Positions 21,101 to 26,748 of a DNA stretch of 64,000 nucleotides are shown here, in pieces. A model generated the notes under the pieces. It ran no database searches and had not been told where the DNA came from. It saw only the letters and a program-made list of their open reading frames with translations. Source of the DNA: an uncultured Chlorobiaceae bacterium (lineage in GTDB: Bacteria > Bacteroidota > Chlorobiia > Chlorobiales > Chlorobiaceae); NCBI GenBank assembly GCA_903994455.1, contig CAJEXI010000001.1, forward strand, positions 62,001 to 126,000, given 5' to 3'. The position numbers were made by a program, and so were the translations under genes. Each line of letters begins with the position of its first letter. Positions within the stretch are counted from its first letter, which is position 1.

Positions 21101-21207
21101 CTACGAAGCGGGGATTTTGGAACCCCTCCGTTTGACTTTACTTTTTCGGAGACAACAATCCACCTCTCCTTTGTATGCGACCAAACGACGTTAAAAATCT
21201 TGTTCAT
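6121..21207 (-). CDS. Giant two-partner-secretion adhesin (filamentous-haemagglutinin-like TpsA) with GLUG repeat array
   Basis: 5028 residues, one uninterrupted frame. Residues 1-22 (MNKIFNVVWSHTKERWIVVS) match the extended signal peptide region (ESPR) of large TpsA proteins; a hydrophobic core and AYA cleavage site follow near residue 52. Residues ~53-330 form the haemagglutinin-type TPS domain (NWNTFNIGSGAGVQF; NPVGIIFG). Nearly all the rest is GLUG motifs of the type GGLVGYN...ITNSYATGSVTG, on the order of a hundred copies (not counted exactly), interrupted by longer non-repeat modules near residues 1480-1740 and 3870-3990. The C-terminal ~240 residues hold an MBG/YDG-like domain (LTVTSNDDSKVFDDLVYTG), a proline-rich linker and an Ig-like end. 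It would be exported through the TpsB encoded just upstream and displayed on or released from the surface, probably for attachment or cell-cell contact. The C-terminus lacks any obvious anchor. Confidence 0.93.
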   Translation of the reverse strand: MNKIFNVVWSHTKERWIVVSEKVKSNGGVPKSPLRSLAVLVALLAAGDPAYALDSAALPTGGQVTSGSGSIAVSGSQMKVNQSTQQMIANWNTFNIGSGAGVQFVQPNAAAAALNRINDQNPSQIMGSLSSNGKVFLLNPVGIIFGSTARVDVGSLVATSLNMLDSDFLAGKYKFSGTGNTASIVNQGAIKAMDGGVVALVAPKVTNEGSITANGGSAVLAAGNKVSLDFQGDGLISYTVDEGAVNALVENKGLVKADGGLVVMTAKAADALMQSTVNSSGVIEALTVQEKAGRIILDAAEGTMLLSGTLDASAPNGGDGGFVETSGSQVRIEDTAKVTTLAPEGISGNWLIDPINFTIWSGNGGQDISGIGADTLSSNLVNSNIEIRTSRSTGGNGDIIVGGEVFWNAGTTLTLGAHGNIFVNHDITSSLGALVLEYGLGARAEGNSSFYSLNDGAQINLPGGQSFTTIQGYDGEEHIYLVINIPGSAGRIAQTDLQGISTSDGFDYYALGSNIDASDTSNWNDDGAGNYAGFAPISSFNGIFEGLGHTISNLYINRPNEGNIGLFGSVNSGSIVRNVSLTSVNISGGDAVGALAGYNAGTLENSFATGVVTGDSDTGGLVGYNAGGLIEHSGFGVINSTVIVESLGNNVLARVTGNSDTGGLVGHNDGGDIAGSRVGIINVEGQSLDLSVSGWSNTGGLVGYNNGGTITESGIDGKGSEVKGGVNGNNNTGGLVGSNDGGDIAGSYAKAPVTGKGTVGGLVGDNDGGAVTDSYAEGGVTVEVTNTLMSEGTGSNSSILYVGGLIGRNNEGAITRSYATGNVDVTVENALKNFESYNDSRLYTGGLIGENVRGALAESYAQGNVTVKVTNDVSSGSYSQNTSYTYTGGLAGKNDGGAITNSYAIGEVSVTALNNVGSEGSSDNYNDDYTGGLVGYNDGADIRNSYYEQGSVKLMVSGEDSTDDYTGGLAGYNINSDISLSHATGNVSGGKYDTGGLVGHNENATVSYSYASGAVDGSERVGGLVGHNDTGGFITDSYATGSVTGNYRTGGLVGWQEDGSIIKSYATGSVSGDDRIGGLVGYNEASDAGTGVGSITNSYATGSVMGNNHTGGLVGYNDYGRIDNSFATGSLKGVDRTGGLIGDNYGNVSNSYATGNVVGSGVKTGGLIGVNHIGDVNSSYATGNVRGGDDYTGGLIGKSSDAAITNSYASGEVTGSHEYTGGLVGYNYEGAISNSYATGDVKGDGDQGHTAGLVGYNYEGAITNSFATGNVSDEGSDGCVAGLVGHNYHGSIENSYATGSVVGGDNYNGGLVGYNVYGSITDSYATGNVSGSDFTGGLVGRNTGSIASSYASGSVYGEDDIDGVGVGGLVGRNSSSGSITNSYATGSVHGSDYNVGGLVGKNYGSVVNSYATGDVAGEGDVGGLVGDNYGSIDKSYSTGYVSANTEHSGGLVGWSEEGDVYNSFWNVSTSGHFYGDSAGGSGKNSEEMQTASTYSGWDASVWNIANGSYPTLKVFSPDVNNFVPTTDNSWTTIGNWSAYHIPTIFETANIGNYTVTISSNVLVHELISNAGKASGSKLVFTGATVSSLSIGENDHVTVNSELDYGISGKLNLTGASEYSRTGGGNLLELNLNGTDYTVIQRLGGPVDLRYSDGFYVLGLDIDFSSAVDFAPVEGFTGMFDGLGHSINNLTITDWSNTNVGFFRTLDHDATVQNFGLVALSVQGGGNSDFNVGGLAGANYGTISNCFVSGRVTSGNESDSYYDEEYYATGGLVGDNHGTIRDSRTMVSVIGGGGDQYDDDSEFAAGGLVGYNDGSITGSHASGTVYGGGNYDEDASFYTGGLVGYNNNTITNSSASSLVTSDENNVGGLVGYNDDKIIDSSATGSVKGWDDAGGLVGDNYGTITDSSSSGNVESHYDAGGLVGYNHGDITGSSANGDVSGNYGTGGLVGRNNGEISDGTAAGSVTGWSDTGGLVGNNYGRVTGGSAHGTVASYYDAGGLVGHNNGEITGSSASGDVSGNYGTGGLVGYTNSGSVIASSSASGNVTGTNNDAGGLVGHNNGEISGSSATGGVTGKSDTGGFIGHNNGKITDSYSTGNVSGDYGTGGLVGYNNGLIDGTVLANVYATGEVTGNYGTGGFVGVNSGTISHSNATGVVVGNDDDTGGLVGHNNGAISDSHATGAVFGQGDDTGGLVGDNDEGSIIHSYASGDVSGSYATGGLVGSSNTSSNSKNNGGKDVNGLIEDSFATGNVTGINDTGGLAGYNDGRIENSQAYGDVTGEDYNTGGLVGYNDSYNGGGTIISSTAEGNVTGKKDYTGGLAGYNHGGVISTSTASGDVTGLDGNVGGLVGRNDYGAISGSSASGEVKGVDGNVGGLIGKNYDASITGSYATGKVTGSVDDTGGLIGDNQNGSISSSYATGNVTGSTDGIGGLVGSNEDGDISDSYATGSVTGADDVGGLVGSNENSDILNSWASGNVTGVYTVGGLVGYNYWSNLIGNRAKGDVTVALHNQSEEKTSYVSSGGLVGENNSSDITNSHAEGDVTVTVTNNVDTCDYIDIVSTVYTGGLVGKNQGGAISNSTATGAVNVFLSNDLYSDDNDVDNHSYTYTGGLVGSNNGKITSNSYATGPVTVTVSNDVESDEDDADNESYTYTGGLVGNNISGDITNSHAEGNITVTVDNDVYAWDDSDNESEVYTGGLIGKNSHASVALSSADGKVTLGASNSSYGGYGDYNETHEATGGLIGSNSDYSNITSSYATGSVTGTDYVGGLVGENEDGSISGSFAEGRVIGIDRVGGLVGYNDGGTITMTTASGDVTGLDGNVGGLVGRNDYGAISGSSATGEVKGVDGNVGGLVGKNFDAAITGSNATGKVTGSDDDTGGLVGDNEGGAISSSYATGDVTGSTDSIGGLVGSNEDGAILNSWASGNVTGGYSTGGLVGYNTMSEITGSHATGDVTVALVNDDDSNNSSVYTGGLVGENDSSDITNSHAEGDVTVTVTNNVDTCDYIDIVSTVYTGGLVGKNQGGAISNSTATGAVNVFLSNDLYSDDNDVDNHSYTYTGGLVGSNNGKITSNSYATGPVTVTVSNDVESDEDDADNESYTYTGGLVGNNISGDITNSHAEGNITVTVDNDVYAWDDSDNESEVYTGGLIGKNSHASVALSSADGKVTLGASNSSYGGYGDYNETHEATGGLIGSNSDYSNITSSYATGSVTGTDYVGGLVGENSYGSDITGSKASGDVTGSGWYVGGLIGDNDESDIEESSASGKVTGAGSVGGLVGYNYESGITRSHATGSVISSGDYTGGLVGENEDSSISDSYATGNVQGNNYTGGLVGENEDGSISGSFAEGRVIGIDRVGGLVGYNDGGTITMTTASGDVTGLDGNVGGLVGRNDYGAISGSSATGEVKGVDGNVGGLVGKNFDAAITGSNATGKVTGSDDDTGGLVGDNEGGAISSSYATGDVTGSTDSIGGLVGSNEDGAILNSWASGNVTGGYSTGGLVGYNTMSEITGSHATGDVTVAVVNDNDSNNSSVYTGGLVGENDSSDITNSYATGNVSVTVNNTYSYEGTSDYKNSEVSTGGLVGKNSASTITGNSHATGAVNVSVSNDVSSVDDIENKSSVSTGGLVGENTAGNTAGNITGNSYATGPVNVSVNNVVIGAESAKNNSTVSTGGLVGKNINGNISNRHVTSTLNVFVSNSVSAEDDAYNNSAVYTGGLVGSNTDGDITSSYATGYVDVTLENDVSSDDGFYGFSEGATGGLIGLNDGGVIDNSYSTGSVNGDVNTGGLVGDNRGQIMGSYSENTDVFGTDYVGGLVGRNAGSISDSYAINNVDGSGYDVGGLVGSSVGDFKGTVTNSFYGLDAVTVRVGGTTHTGDEVTPYALYKRQFTSWYRHGMLHIADYFDKNSDGYYLISNASDDLNVKGNLKNILGFTNEMKSGYTFALSNDITLPEGLWIPVFNALEFNGAGYTINNLFINQPQNDYIGFIGLTSVDGYQGYHSPRYETTESQPIVSIHDVKLVNLEITGNEFVGGLVGLNDAAVITSNSVDGKVTGNDYTGGLIGYNNGGVITDSHVDGTVTTVDVGGDIPGALTYDRYVDIYTGGLVGYNDGGDISGSDATSAVYVKVKSTLNDDILNDRSIYTGGLVGYNRGAAVAESYATGNVDVSVENDLTTGNDDTSSYNRSYTYTGGLVGDNVAVNADSDIINSYAEGNVTVTVKNAINNTEYGSDNGSYTYTGGLVGSNEGGNIDNSYAQGVVDVLVDNNVDARLYSKNASYTYTGGFIGNNDTSAVTNSYAEGNVTATVKNDVYSEEANSNNTSATYTGGLAGEHNGVNIVNSNAKGAVTVLADNNVDANGDVDNSSDTYTGGLVGNYQGNIKDSYAMRAVNVTVKNTVAAGEDGTNFSYTYTGGLVGVDYSGTIDNSYAEGAVTVSVVNKVDGSSSHNDSSTYTGGLVGDNAVRKTETFNGGNNESTAITNSYADGKVTATVTNDGLGGNSGVVDNYTGGLAGYSDGAITQSYATGAVSGSDHTGGLAGYSDGAITQSFATGSVSGSDHTGGLAGYSDGAITQSFATGSVSGGDHTGGLAGYSNGVITQSFATGAVTGSDYTGGLVGYNHSSITQSFATGAVSGGDSTGGLAGYHDGEIDQSFATGGVSGGSSVGGLVGENQYGTIKNSYATGRVDGNSYIGGLVGYNDGLVNNSYAAGYVSGSKDVGGLAGYNYFEAGEVTNSFWDTSVTGQTNGIGYNEGTESNNHGLPTEEMVTLAPFKDAGWDIDASYDTGTIWRIYENRSMPLLRCFLTQLTVTSNDDSKVFDDLVYTGNPGVTFVVGTQPGIFNPNGNQAETDGLYGYGNLHGMVTYTSDGLEPGTYKIMPGGLFSNNQWPGYDINFVSTATLTINPVEQRPIEKKPEPIIYEPMVSVVPSVPSVIVQTTPGIIVMPVTPPSTDVPGLVTVTVPRNVTASGSGFSFMLPEQVVTALTTSGVAEKVSMLDGQALPTWLVYDSASKSFTANGAPEGIPTVKVLVTVGGESWDVEITLQ
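7388..7730 (-). repeat. 84-bp tandem repeats inside the adhesin gene
   Basis: Near the 3' end of the adhesin gene an 84-base unit (28 residues, containing SDGAITQSFATGSVSG and HTGGLAGY) is repeated about four times in a row; the copies near 7538 and 7622 are almost identical. The period is a multiple of three, so copy-number change would keep the frame. This looks like recent unequal recombination or slippage in the GLUG array. Confidence 0.8.
10586..11238 (-). repeat. Internal duplication block A (copy 1) in the adhesin gene
   Basis: This ~653-base block matches 12266-12918 at an offset of 1680 bases. From 10681 to 11238 I see no difference when the lines are compared; three mismatches lie between 10586 and 10680. 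The match stops sharply at 11239. The offset equals 560 codons. Confidence 0.9.
11574..12305 (-). repeat. Internal duplication block B (copy 1)
   Basis: This ~732-base block matches 12921-13652 at an offset of 1347 bases (449 codons) with only a few single-base differences noticed. The gap in offset between block A (1680) and block B (1347) is 333 bases, a multiple of three, so one copy gained or lost a 111-codon segment without breaking the frame. Confidence 0.9.
12266..12918 (-). repeat. Internal duplication block A (copy 2)
   Basis: Near-identical partner of 10586-11238. Here block A is joined directly to block B copy 2 (12921 onward), whereas at copy 1 the two blocks are separated by about 335 extra bases (11239-11573). 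Confidence 0.9.
12921..13652 (-). repeat. Internal duplication block B (copy 2)
   Basis: Near-identical partner of 11574-12305. In protein order the arrangement is B2-A2-B1-insert-A1, which is a tandem duplication of about 1.4-1.7 kb with a later in-frame indel. Confidence 0.9.
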
Positions 21208-21269
21208 AGGTAGTTATTTTGGCTTCTTGCGAAAACTGGAAATAATAATCGGTCTTTCTTGGTTATCCC

Positions 21270-23003
21270 TTAAAAATAGAACTCACCCTGTAGCCAGAAG
21301 CGGCTGTTGTCGTCCCTGCCATCGGCATTTTTACCTTGATACTGTCCGGGATTGGATCCTATCACATGAGCCCAACTGCAACGAAACGCCCCTTTCTGAG
21401 AAAAAAGATAGTTGAATCCAACACCGGCACCCTGCAACCAGTAAGCGTTACGATTCATGTCATTGAAAACATCGCCAGCATACCTGTCCCTGTTGAGGGT
21501 TATGTGACCAGCATCAAAAAAACCGGTGATCTGGAAACTTCGAGCTGTAGTCGCCAAAGGAATATTGTAACGGATATCGGCAGTAATAAGCTGACCTTCA
21601 TCCCCTGGTGCCTCTCCTACAGGATAGGCTCGCACCGCATTGGGTCCGCCAAGTGAAAACTGTTCGCTGCTGCCCAGGTTATCAAGCGAAATCTGTGCTG
21701 ACCCGGAAAGATTTAAGTTGAGCCCTTCAGCAAGGCGCTGCAGACGGGCAAGGGCAAGATTATAGTGGGTATATCGTCCCTCTTTTCCGGTCACAGCATA
21801 GGATGCATTCTTTGATTCATTGAGATGGCCAGTGGTAACACCAACGTTGTAGCTGGTGGCACCGCCTCCCCAGAACTGGTCGTAACGGTCAACATTGGCG
21901 CTTAACGTTACACTGTTGAGCTGCTTGTCGCTGCTGACTGTCCCCGCCACCTTATCGACAAGAGCCTTGTAGCCGTAGGTCAGACTCGTCGTCAGAGTCT
22001 TGGAGCGGCTGCGAATCAGCGCGTAACTGAAGCCTGCATCAACATTATTGCTGCTGCCCCTGGAATTCAGATACGCACGATCAGCGCCGATTTCATAACG
22101 CATCCCTGTATAGGAGAGAGAACCCCGCAACCCGGGAAAAAGCAAGGGAACGCTGTAGCCAAGACGCCCCTGCGCAAGTCCATCCGTCTCTGTCAGAACT
22201 CCGGTGATCTGTTCTCCACAACAGAAAGGATCATTGATTGAGATGGTGGTATTAGCCCTCCATGTTCCGGTGTAACGATTGCCGTGATTGTCAACCCAGG
22301 CGATCCCTGTAACGATCGGCCCTTCGCTGACGGCAACTTCAACCCCGGTAGTACCAGGAAGAGTTCCTGGAGACAATGATGCCCGGGCGACAACTCCGGG
22401 AAGATCGTTCATGAGCAGAATAGAACGCTCAAGATCATGCTCGTTGATTGCTTCACCCTTGCGTACCGCTGTTTCACCAATGCGTTGTAGTACTTTGGGA
22501 GAAATTCTGGCTTTTTTGTCCAGCTTGAGCTCAAGTCTGCCATCGCTTGCTCCCTGAAGAACCGCAATTTCAACAGTACCTGAGGTAACATCCTGCTTGG
22601 GAAGGTAGGCTCTTGCACGGAACCATCCCTTTTGCCTGAAATGGTCTGTGATTTTATCTGCAAGACCTTTAAGCTCTCCGAACGAAATGGTCTTGCCTTT
22701 GGCTTCAGCGACCAGCGACTGTAACTCCGCTTCAGTAGCAACTCCCTCAAAGCCAGTGAACTTGAATCCCTTCACGGCAACCTGAACACCTGACTCAGAT
22801 TTCGCAGGCTGTTCCCTGACCTGTTCACGAACGGGGAGCTGGGGAGTTTGTGGCAATCTGCTCTGCTGGTCACGAAGAATACTTCCTGCATCAGGCACAG
22901 GTGGAGCCGGAGCTGCCAAACCCTGCACCGCGAAAGATGAAAGCGAGAGAACCGAAAGTAGTCCTATAAAAGACCCTGCTTTACCTGCAATGATATGTCG
23001 CAC
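21270..23003 (-). CDS. Two-partner secretion outer-membrane transporter (TpsB, ShlB/FhaC family)
   Basis: 577 residues. A signal peptide (hydrophobic stretch, cleavage near GLAA about residue 31) precedes a proline/glutamine-rich linker, a first POTRA domain (VAVKGFKFTGFEGVATEAEL), a second POTRA region (GWFRARAYLPKQDV to about residue 220) and a C-terminal 16-strand-type barrel. The motif GGPNAVRAYPVGEAPGDEG corresponds to the conserved loop-6 VRGY-type motif of Omp85/TpsB proteins, and the chain ends in an aromatic residue (GEFYF) as outer-membrane barrels do. It exports its partner across the outer membrane. The partner is clearly the giant protein encoded 62 bases downstream on the same strand, and the two form one operon whose promoter should lie in 23004-23257. 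Confidence 0.93.
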   Translation of the reverse strand: MRHIIAGKAGSFIGLLSVLSLSSFAVQGLAAPAPPVPDAGSILRDQQSRLPQTPQLPVREQVREQPAKSESGVQVAVKGFKFTGFEGVATEAELQSLVAEAKGKTISFGELKGLADKITDHFRQKGWFRARAYLPKQDVTSGTVEIAVLQGASDGRLELKLDKKARISPKVLQRIGETAVRKGEAINEHDLERSILLMNDLPGVVARASLSPGTLPGTTGVEVAVSEGPIVTGIAWVDNHGNRYTGTWRANTTISINDPFCCGEQITGVLTETDGLAQGRLGYSVPLLFPGLRGSLSYTGMRYEIGADRAYLNSRGSSNNVDAGFSYALIRSRSKTLTTSLTYGYKALVDKVAGTVSSDKQLNSVTLSANVDRYDQFWGGGATSYNVGVTTGHLNESKNASYAVTGKEGRYTHYNLALARLQRLAEGLNLNLSGSAQISLDNLGSSEQFSLGGPNAVRAYPVGEAPGDEGQLITADIRYNIPLATTARSFQITGFFDAGHITLNRDRYAGDVFNDMNRNAYWLQGAGVGFNYLFSQKGAFRCSWAHVIGSNPGQYQGKNADGRDDNSRFWLQGEFYF

Positions 23004-23257
23004 TGATAATAATCATTTATCAATTATGGAAGACTTGAGTTTTCTGCATAAATGTCCTCTCTCAAATTAATCAAAAAACAAAAAGAAAAGAAGTCTAATC
23101 CAAATTTTTATTAGAATATCTTGTCATCATCGAATTTTTTTTGCGTTACCGATGGATCTCCTCTCCGTCTGGATTCCAAATAAGGGCAAAAAAACACTAT
23201 TATATCGTATAGTAATTATTAGAGCCTGTCAACGTAACCATCTTAACCTCCGTCATT

Positions 23258-23587
23258 ATGATGTCCGACCGCACCGTCAATACTACAGCGCACTGGCAGG
23301 AACTTGACGAATGGAGAAAAAAAATCGATGCCCTCGATCAGCAGTTATCCTCCCTGCTTTGCGAGCGGCTGCACTGTGCCCAAAATATTATCTTGTTGAA
23401 ATCAAGAATCGGAGAGCAGGTTCTGCAGCCTGAACGGGAAAAAGAGGTGCTCAACAATGTACTGAACCACGCCGATTCCCCCCTGAAAGCCCGTGCGCTG
23501 GAAAAAATCTATCGTTGCATCATTGATGAGACACGCCTTTTTCAGCAGGATTGGAAAAGCAGTCAGCCGGATATCAAGACCATCTAA
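23258..23587 (+). CDS. Chorismate mutase, AroQ type
   Basis: 109 residues, a monofunctional all-helical AroQ-class chorismate mutase that converts chorismate to prephenate for Phe/Tyr synthesis. Visible family pattern: WRKKIDALDQQLSSLLCERL, then NIILLKSRIG and QPEREKEVLNNV, which supplies the Arg-Arg-Lys-Arg set of the active site; the late Gln/Glu is in helix 3 (DETRLFQQ). The length is normal for the single domain. It is divergent from tpsB and its stop is 14 bases before mltG, so it probably shares a transcript with mltG. ATG codons at 23258 and 23261 are equally possible. Confidence 0.85.
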   Translation: MMSDRTVNTTAHWQELDEWRKKIDALDQQLSSLLCERLHCAQNIILLKSRIGEQVLQPEREKEVLNNVLNHADSPLKARALEKIYRCIIDETRLFQQDWKSSQPDIKTI

Positions 23588-23601
23588 AAGGCCCACACGC
23601 C

Positions 23602-24624
23602 ATGACTTCAAAAAAATATCCTTTACGTCAACTGTTTCTGGCGGGAACGACTCTTTTGCTGACGGCATGGTCATGCTTTCTTTTTGTCCCGGGGCTCAAT
23701 ACCTCCCGGACAACGACCCGCCTTACGGTTCACCGGGGAACAGGTTTCAGATCTCTTCTGGCTGAGCTGCACCGTAACGGCTCAATTAGCCATACCTGGC
23801 CGACGCTTTTGACGGCAACCCTTGTGCCAAAGCTCCACAACATCAAGCCTGGAAGGTATCTCATCCCCCCGGGAATGTCGAATTTCGGACTTTTGTATTA
23901 CCTCCACGCCCATCATCAGGATGAGGTGCGCGTTACTCTCCCTGAAGGTTTGGATATCGGCAAAGTTGCCCATATCCTCTCACAAAACCTTGATCTTGAT
24001 TCCGCCAGGTTCATGGCTACGGTATCTGACAGAAAATGGCTTGCCCGGCATGGTATTGAGGCTGACAATGCGGAAGGATACCTCTTTCCCGGTACCTACA
24101 ATTTTGCATGGGCAAGCACCCCTGAAGAGGCTGCCGGGTTTCTTGTCGGCCAATTCCGACATTTTTATACTGACCGCCTTCAGAAAATGGCCGCACAGGA
24201 AGGGCTCGGCGAAACAGAGCTACTCACCCTGGCCTCGATTGTTGAAGCCGAAACCCCGCTTGATGCTGAAAAATCGCTGGTCGCAAGTGTCTATCTTAAC
24301 CGGCTGAAAAAAAACATGCGTCTGCAGGCCGATCCAACGGTGCAGTATGCCCTTGGCGGAGCTGCCCGAAGGCTTTACTACAAAGACCTTGCTGCAGACT
24401 CTCCCTATAATACCTATCGCCATAACGGACTGCCTCCCGGGCCGATATGTAACCCCGGCGCAGCCTCTATTCTTGCTGTCCTTACACCAGCACAGAGCAG
24501 CTTCATCTACTTTGTTGCCACAGGAAATGGAGGCCATTACTTTGCAGGCTCACTGACAGAGCATCAGGCCAACATCAAAACATACAAAATGGCATTACGT
24601 AACAGGCAACCAGGATTGGAGTGA
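23602..24624 (+). CDS. mltG: Endolytic murein transglycosylase MltG
   Basis: 340 residues from the ATG at 23602 (MTSKKYPLRQLF). One N-terminal membrane segment (about residues 10-30) is followed by a LysM-like part and the YceG/MltG catalytic domain. Family motifs are EGYLFPGTYNF, LASIVEAETPLDAEKS with the catalytic Glu, NRLKKNMRLQADPTVQYALG, and YNTYRHNGLPPGPICNPG. The enzyme cuts nascent glycan strands at the inner membrane and may set strand length. An in-frame ATG at 23551 lies inside the chorismate mutase gene and would place 17 unlikely residues before the membrane segment, so it was not used. Confidence 0.92.
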   Translation: MTSKKYPLRQLFLAGTTLLLTAWSCFLFVPGLNTSRTTTRLTVHRGTGFRSLLAELHRNGSISHTWPTLLTATLVPKLHNIKPGRYLIPPGMSNFGLLYYLHAHHQDEVRVTLPEGLDIGKVAHILSQNLDLDSARFMATVSDRKWLARHGIEADNAEGYLFPGTYNFAWASTPEEAAGFLVGQFRHFYTDRLQKMAAQEGLGETELLTLASIVEAETPLDAEKSLVASVYLNRLKKNMRLQADPTVQYALGGAARRLYYKDLAADSPYNTYRHNGLPPGPICNPGAASILAVLTPAQSSFIYFVATGNGGHYFAGSLTEHQANIKTYKMALRNRQPGLE

Positions 24625-24710
24625 GTTGCATTACTTTCTATCGGCAATTGTATACATTACGTAACAAGTGTTCACAACAGATCATTTTATAAACCAATTT
24701 ATTTAAAGCA

Positions 24711-25904
24711 ATGCAAAAAAAGACCTTGTCTGACATCTCAACCCAGGGCAAGCGGGTGTTAATGCGTGTGGACTTCAATGTCCCTCTCGACGAGAACAAA
24801 ATAATTACCGACGACAAGAGAATTGTTGAGTCTCTTCCTTCCATCAGAAAAGTTCTCGAGGAGGGCGGTCGCCTTATTTTGATGTCACATCTCGGAAGGC
24901 CAAAAGGTAAAGTCAACCCTGAATACTCCCTTGCCCCTGTGGCCGCAAGACTTGCCGAACTGATCGACAGCCCTGTGCTTATGGCAAAAGATTGTATCGG
25001 CACTGAGGTGATGCAACAGGTGCTTGCTCTTCAGGATGGTGAGGTGATGCTGCTCGAAAATCTGCGCTTTCACGCTGAGGAGGAGGCCAATGATGCTGAT
25101 TTTTCGAGAGAGCTTGCATCACTCGGAGAGGTGTATGTCAATGATGCCTTCGGCACGGCACACCGCGCTCATGCCTCAACGGAAGGAATTACGCACTACG
25201 TCCAGACGGCCGTTGCCGGCTATCTGATAGAGCGTGAACTGTTATATCTCGGCAAAGCGCTGCAGGAGCCGGAACGTCCATTTGTCGCAATTCTTGGAGG
25301 ATCAAAAATATCAGGAAAAATTGATGTTCTTGAAAACCTTTTCAAAAAAGTCGATACCGTTCTCATCGGCGGTGCCATGGTCTTTACCTTCTTCAAGGCA
25401 CAGGGTTATGAGGTAGGAAATTCTCTGGTTGAGGAGAGCAAAATCGAACTTGCCCTCACGATTCTTGAACAGGCAAAACAGAAGGGAGTCAAGCTGCTGT
25501 TACCGGTAGATGTCATTCTTGCCTCCGAGATTTCAGCCGATGCAGCCTGTTATGCCGAAAAAATTTCAGGTATCCCTGAAAAAATGATTGGCGTTGATAT
25601 CGGGCCACTCTCGGCGGAAACATACCGCAACGAAATTCTTTCGGCACGAACCGTGCTCTGGAACGGCCCTATGGGCGTGTTTGAAATTGACAATTTTGCT
25701 GCCGGCACGATGGCTGTTGCCAATGCCATGGCCGAAGCAACCGCAAAAGGAGCCACGACGATTATCGGCGGCGGCGATTCAGCTGCGGCAATAGCCAAGG
25801 CAGGGCTGTCGAAGGAGATTACCCATATCTCGACTGGAGGAGGCGCAAGCCTTGAATTCCTTGAAGGCAAGGAGCTCCCCGGAATAGCCGCCCTGAACGA
25901 TTAA
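24711..25904 (+). CDS. pgk: Phosphoglycerate kinase
   Basis: 397 residues, normal for bacterial PGK, which interconverts 1,3-bisphosphoglycerate and 3-phosphoglycerate with ATP. Substrate and nucleotide motifs are complete: [10 protein letters not shown] near the start, [60 protein letters not shown], and the C-terminal [13 protein letters not shown] and [20 protein letters not shown]. In an autotroph it works mainly in gluconeogenesis after the reductive TCA cycle. It is followed by a rhomboid gene 20 bases later, possibly in the same transcript. Confidence 0.97.
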   Translation: MQKKTLSDISTQGKRVLMRVDFNVPLDENKIITDDKRIVESLPSIRKVLEEGGRLILMSHLGRPKGKVNPEYSLAPVAARLAELIDSPVLMAKDCIGTEVMQQVLALQDGEVMLLENLRFHAEEEANDADFSRELASLGEVYVNDAFGTAHRAHASTEGITHYVQTAVAGYLIERELLYLGKALQEPERPFVAILGGSKISGKIDVLENLFKKVDTVLIGGAMVFTFFKAQGYEVGNSLVEESKIELALTILEQAKQKGVKLLLPVDVILASEISADAACYAEKISGIPEKMIGVDIGPLSAETYRNEILSARTVLWNGPMGVFEIDNFAAGTMAVANAMAEATAKGATTIIGGGDSAAAIAKAGLSKEITHISTGGGASLEFLEGKELPGIAALND

Positions 25905-25924
25905 TTGAAGAACTTTATCTCGTC

Positions 25925-26740
25925 ATGAACTCTTCCCAGCCATACAGCCCCGGGGGCTTTCAGTTTATTCCTCCGGCGATCAAGGCCATTATCCTGCTCA
26001 ATGTTGCAGTCTTTCTGCTGCAGTTGACTCCTTTTGGCGAAGCCATCTCCGCCCTCGGTGCCTTGTGGCCGGTTGGTTCCGGTAATTTCAGAATATGGCA
26101 GCCAGTCACGTACATGTTTCTGCACGGCGGTGGCACCCATCTCTTTTTCAATATGTTCGCCCTTTGGATGTTCGGAGCGGAAATTGAAAATTACTGGGGT
26201 ACCAGGCAATTCAATATCTATTATTTTGTCTGCGGCATCGGAGCTGCTGTCATTAACCTGATCGCTACGGTCGGCGACCCTTATCCGACCGTGGGCGCTT
26301 CCGGGGCCATTTACGGTGTCTTGCTGGCTTTCGGCATGATGTTCCCCGATCGCTACATTTTTCTATATTTCCTCTTCCCGGTAAAGGCTAAGTATTTTAT
26401 TGCCGGTTATGCCTTTATTGAGTTTATCTCTGGTTTTGGCAGCCGGGCGATGGGCAGCGGGAGCAACATTGCCCATTTCGCGCACCTCGGGGGCATGCTG
26501 ATTGGCTTTCTCTACATTACCATCAAGAGGGCAGAGTGGTCATTTTCGGGATTACTCAGCAAGATCCGTTCCGCAGGAAACAAGAAAAGCGGCCCACGCC
26601 TCCATACCCGCAATACTGTTGCTCCGCCGGTATCTGAATCAGAAATCAATGCCATACTCGACAAGATTTCAGCACAGGGTTATGGATCGTTAACCGGGGA
26701 AGAGCGACGAAAACTCCTCAGAGCAGGAGGGAAAAAATAA
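25925..26740 (+). CDS. Rhomboid family intramembrane serine protease with DUF6576-like tail
   Basis: 271 residues with about six membrane segments. The first loop carries the family WQPVTYMFLHGG pattern; the catalytic serine is in GASGAIYG (GxSG) and the catalytic histidine in AHFAHLGGMLIGF. Rhomboids cleave membrane proteins within their transmembrane helices. The C-terminal ~40 residues (EINAILDKISAQGYGSLT, then EERRKLL) match the short cytosolic tail found on many Bacteroidota/Chlorobiota rhomboids (recalled as DUF6576). The substrate is unknown. It ends 8 bases before the convergent rlmD stop. Confidence 0.9.
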   Translation: MNSSQPYSPGGFQFIPPAIKAIILLNVAVFLLQLTPFGEAISALGALWPVGSGNFRIWQPVTYMFLHGGGTHLFFNMFALWMFGAEIENYWGTRQFNIYYFVCGIGAAVINLIATVGDPYPTVGASGAIYGVLLAFGMMFPDRYIFLYFLFPVKAKYFIAGYAFIEFISGFGSRAMGSGSNIAHFAHLGGMLIGFLYITIKRAEWSFSGLLSKIRSAGNKKSGPRLHTRNTVAPPVSESEINAILDKISAQGYGSLTGEERRKLLRAGGKK

Positions 26741-26748
26741 TCCCTGGC

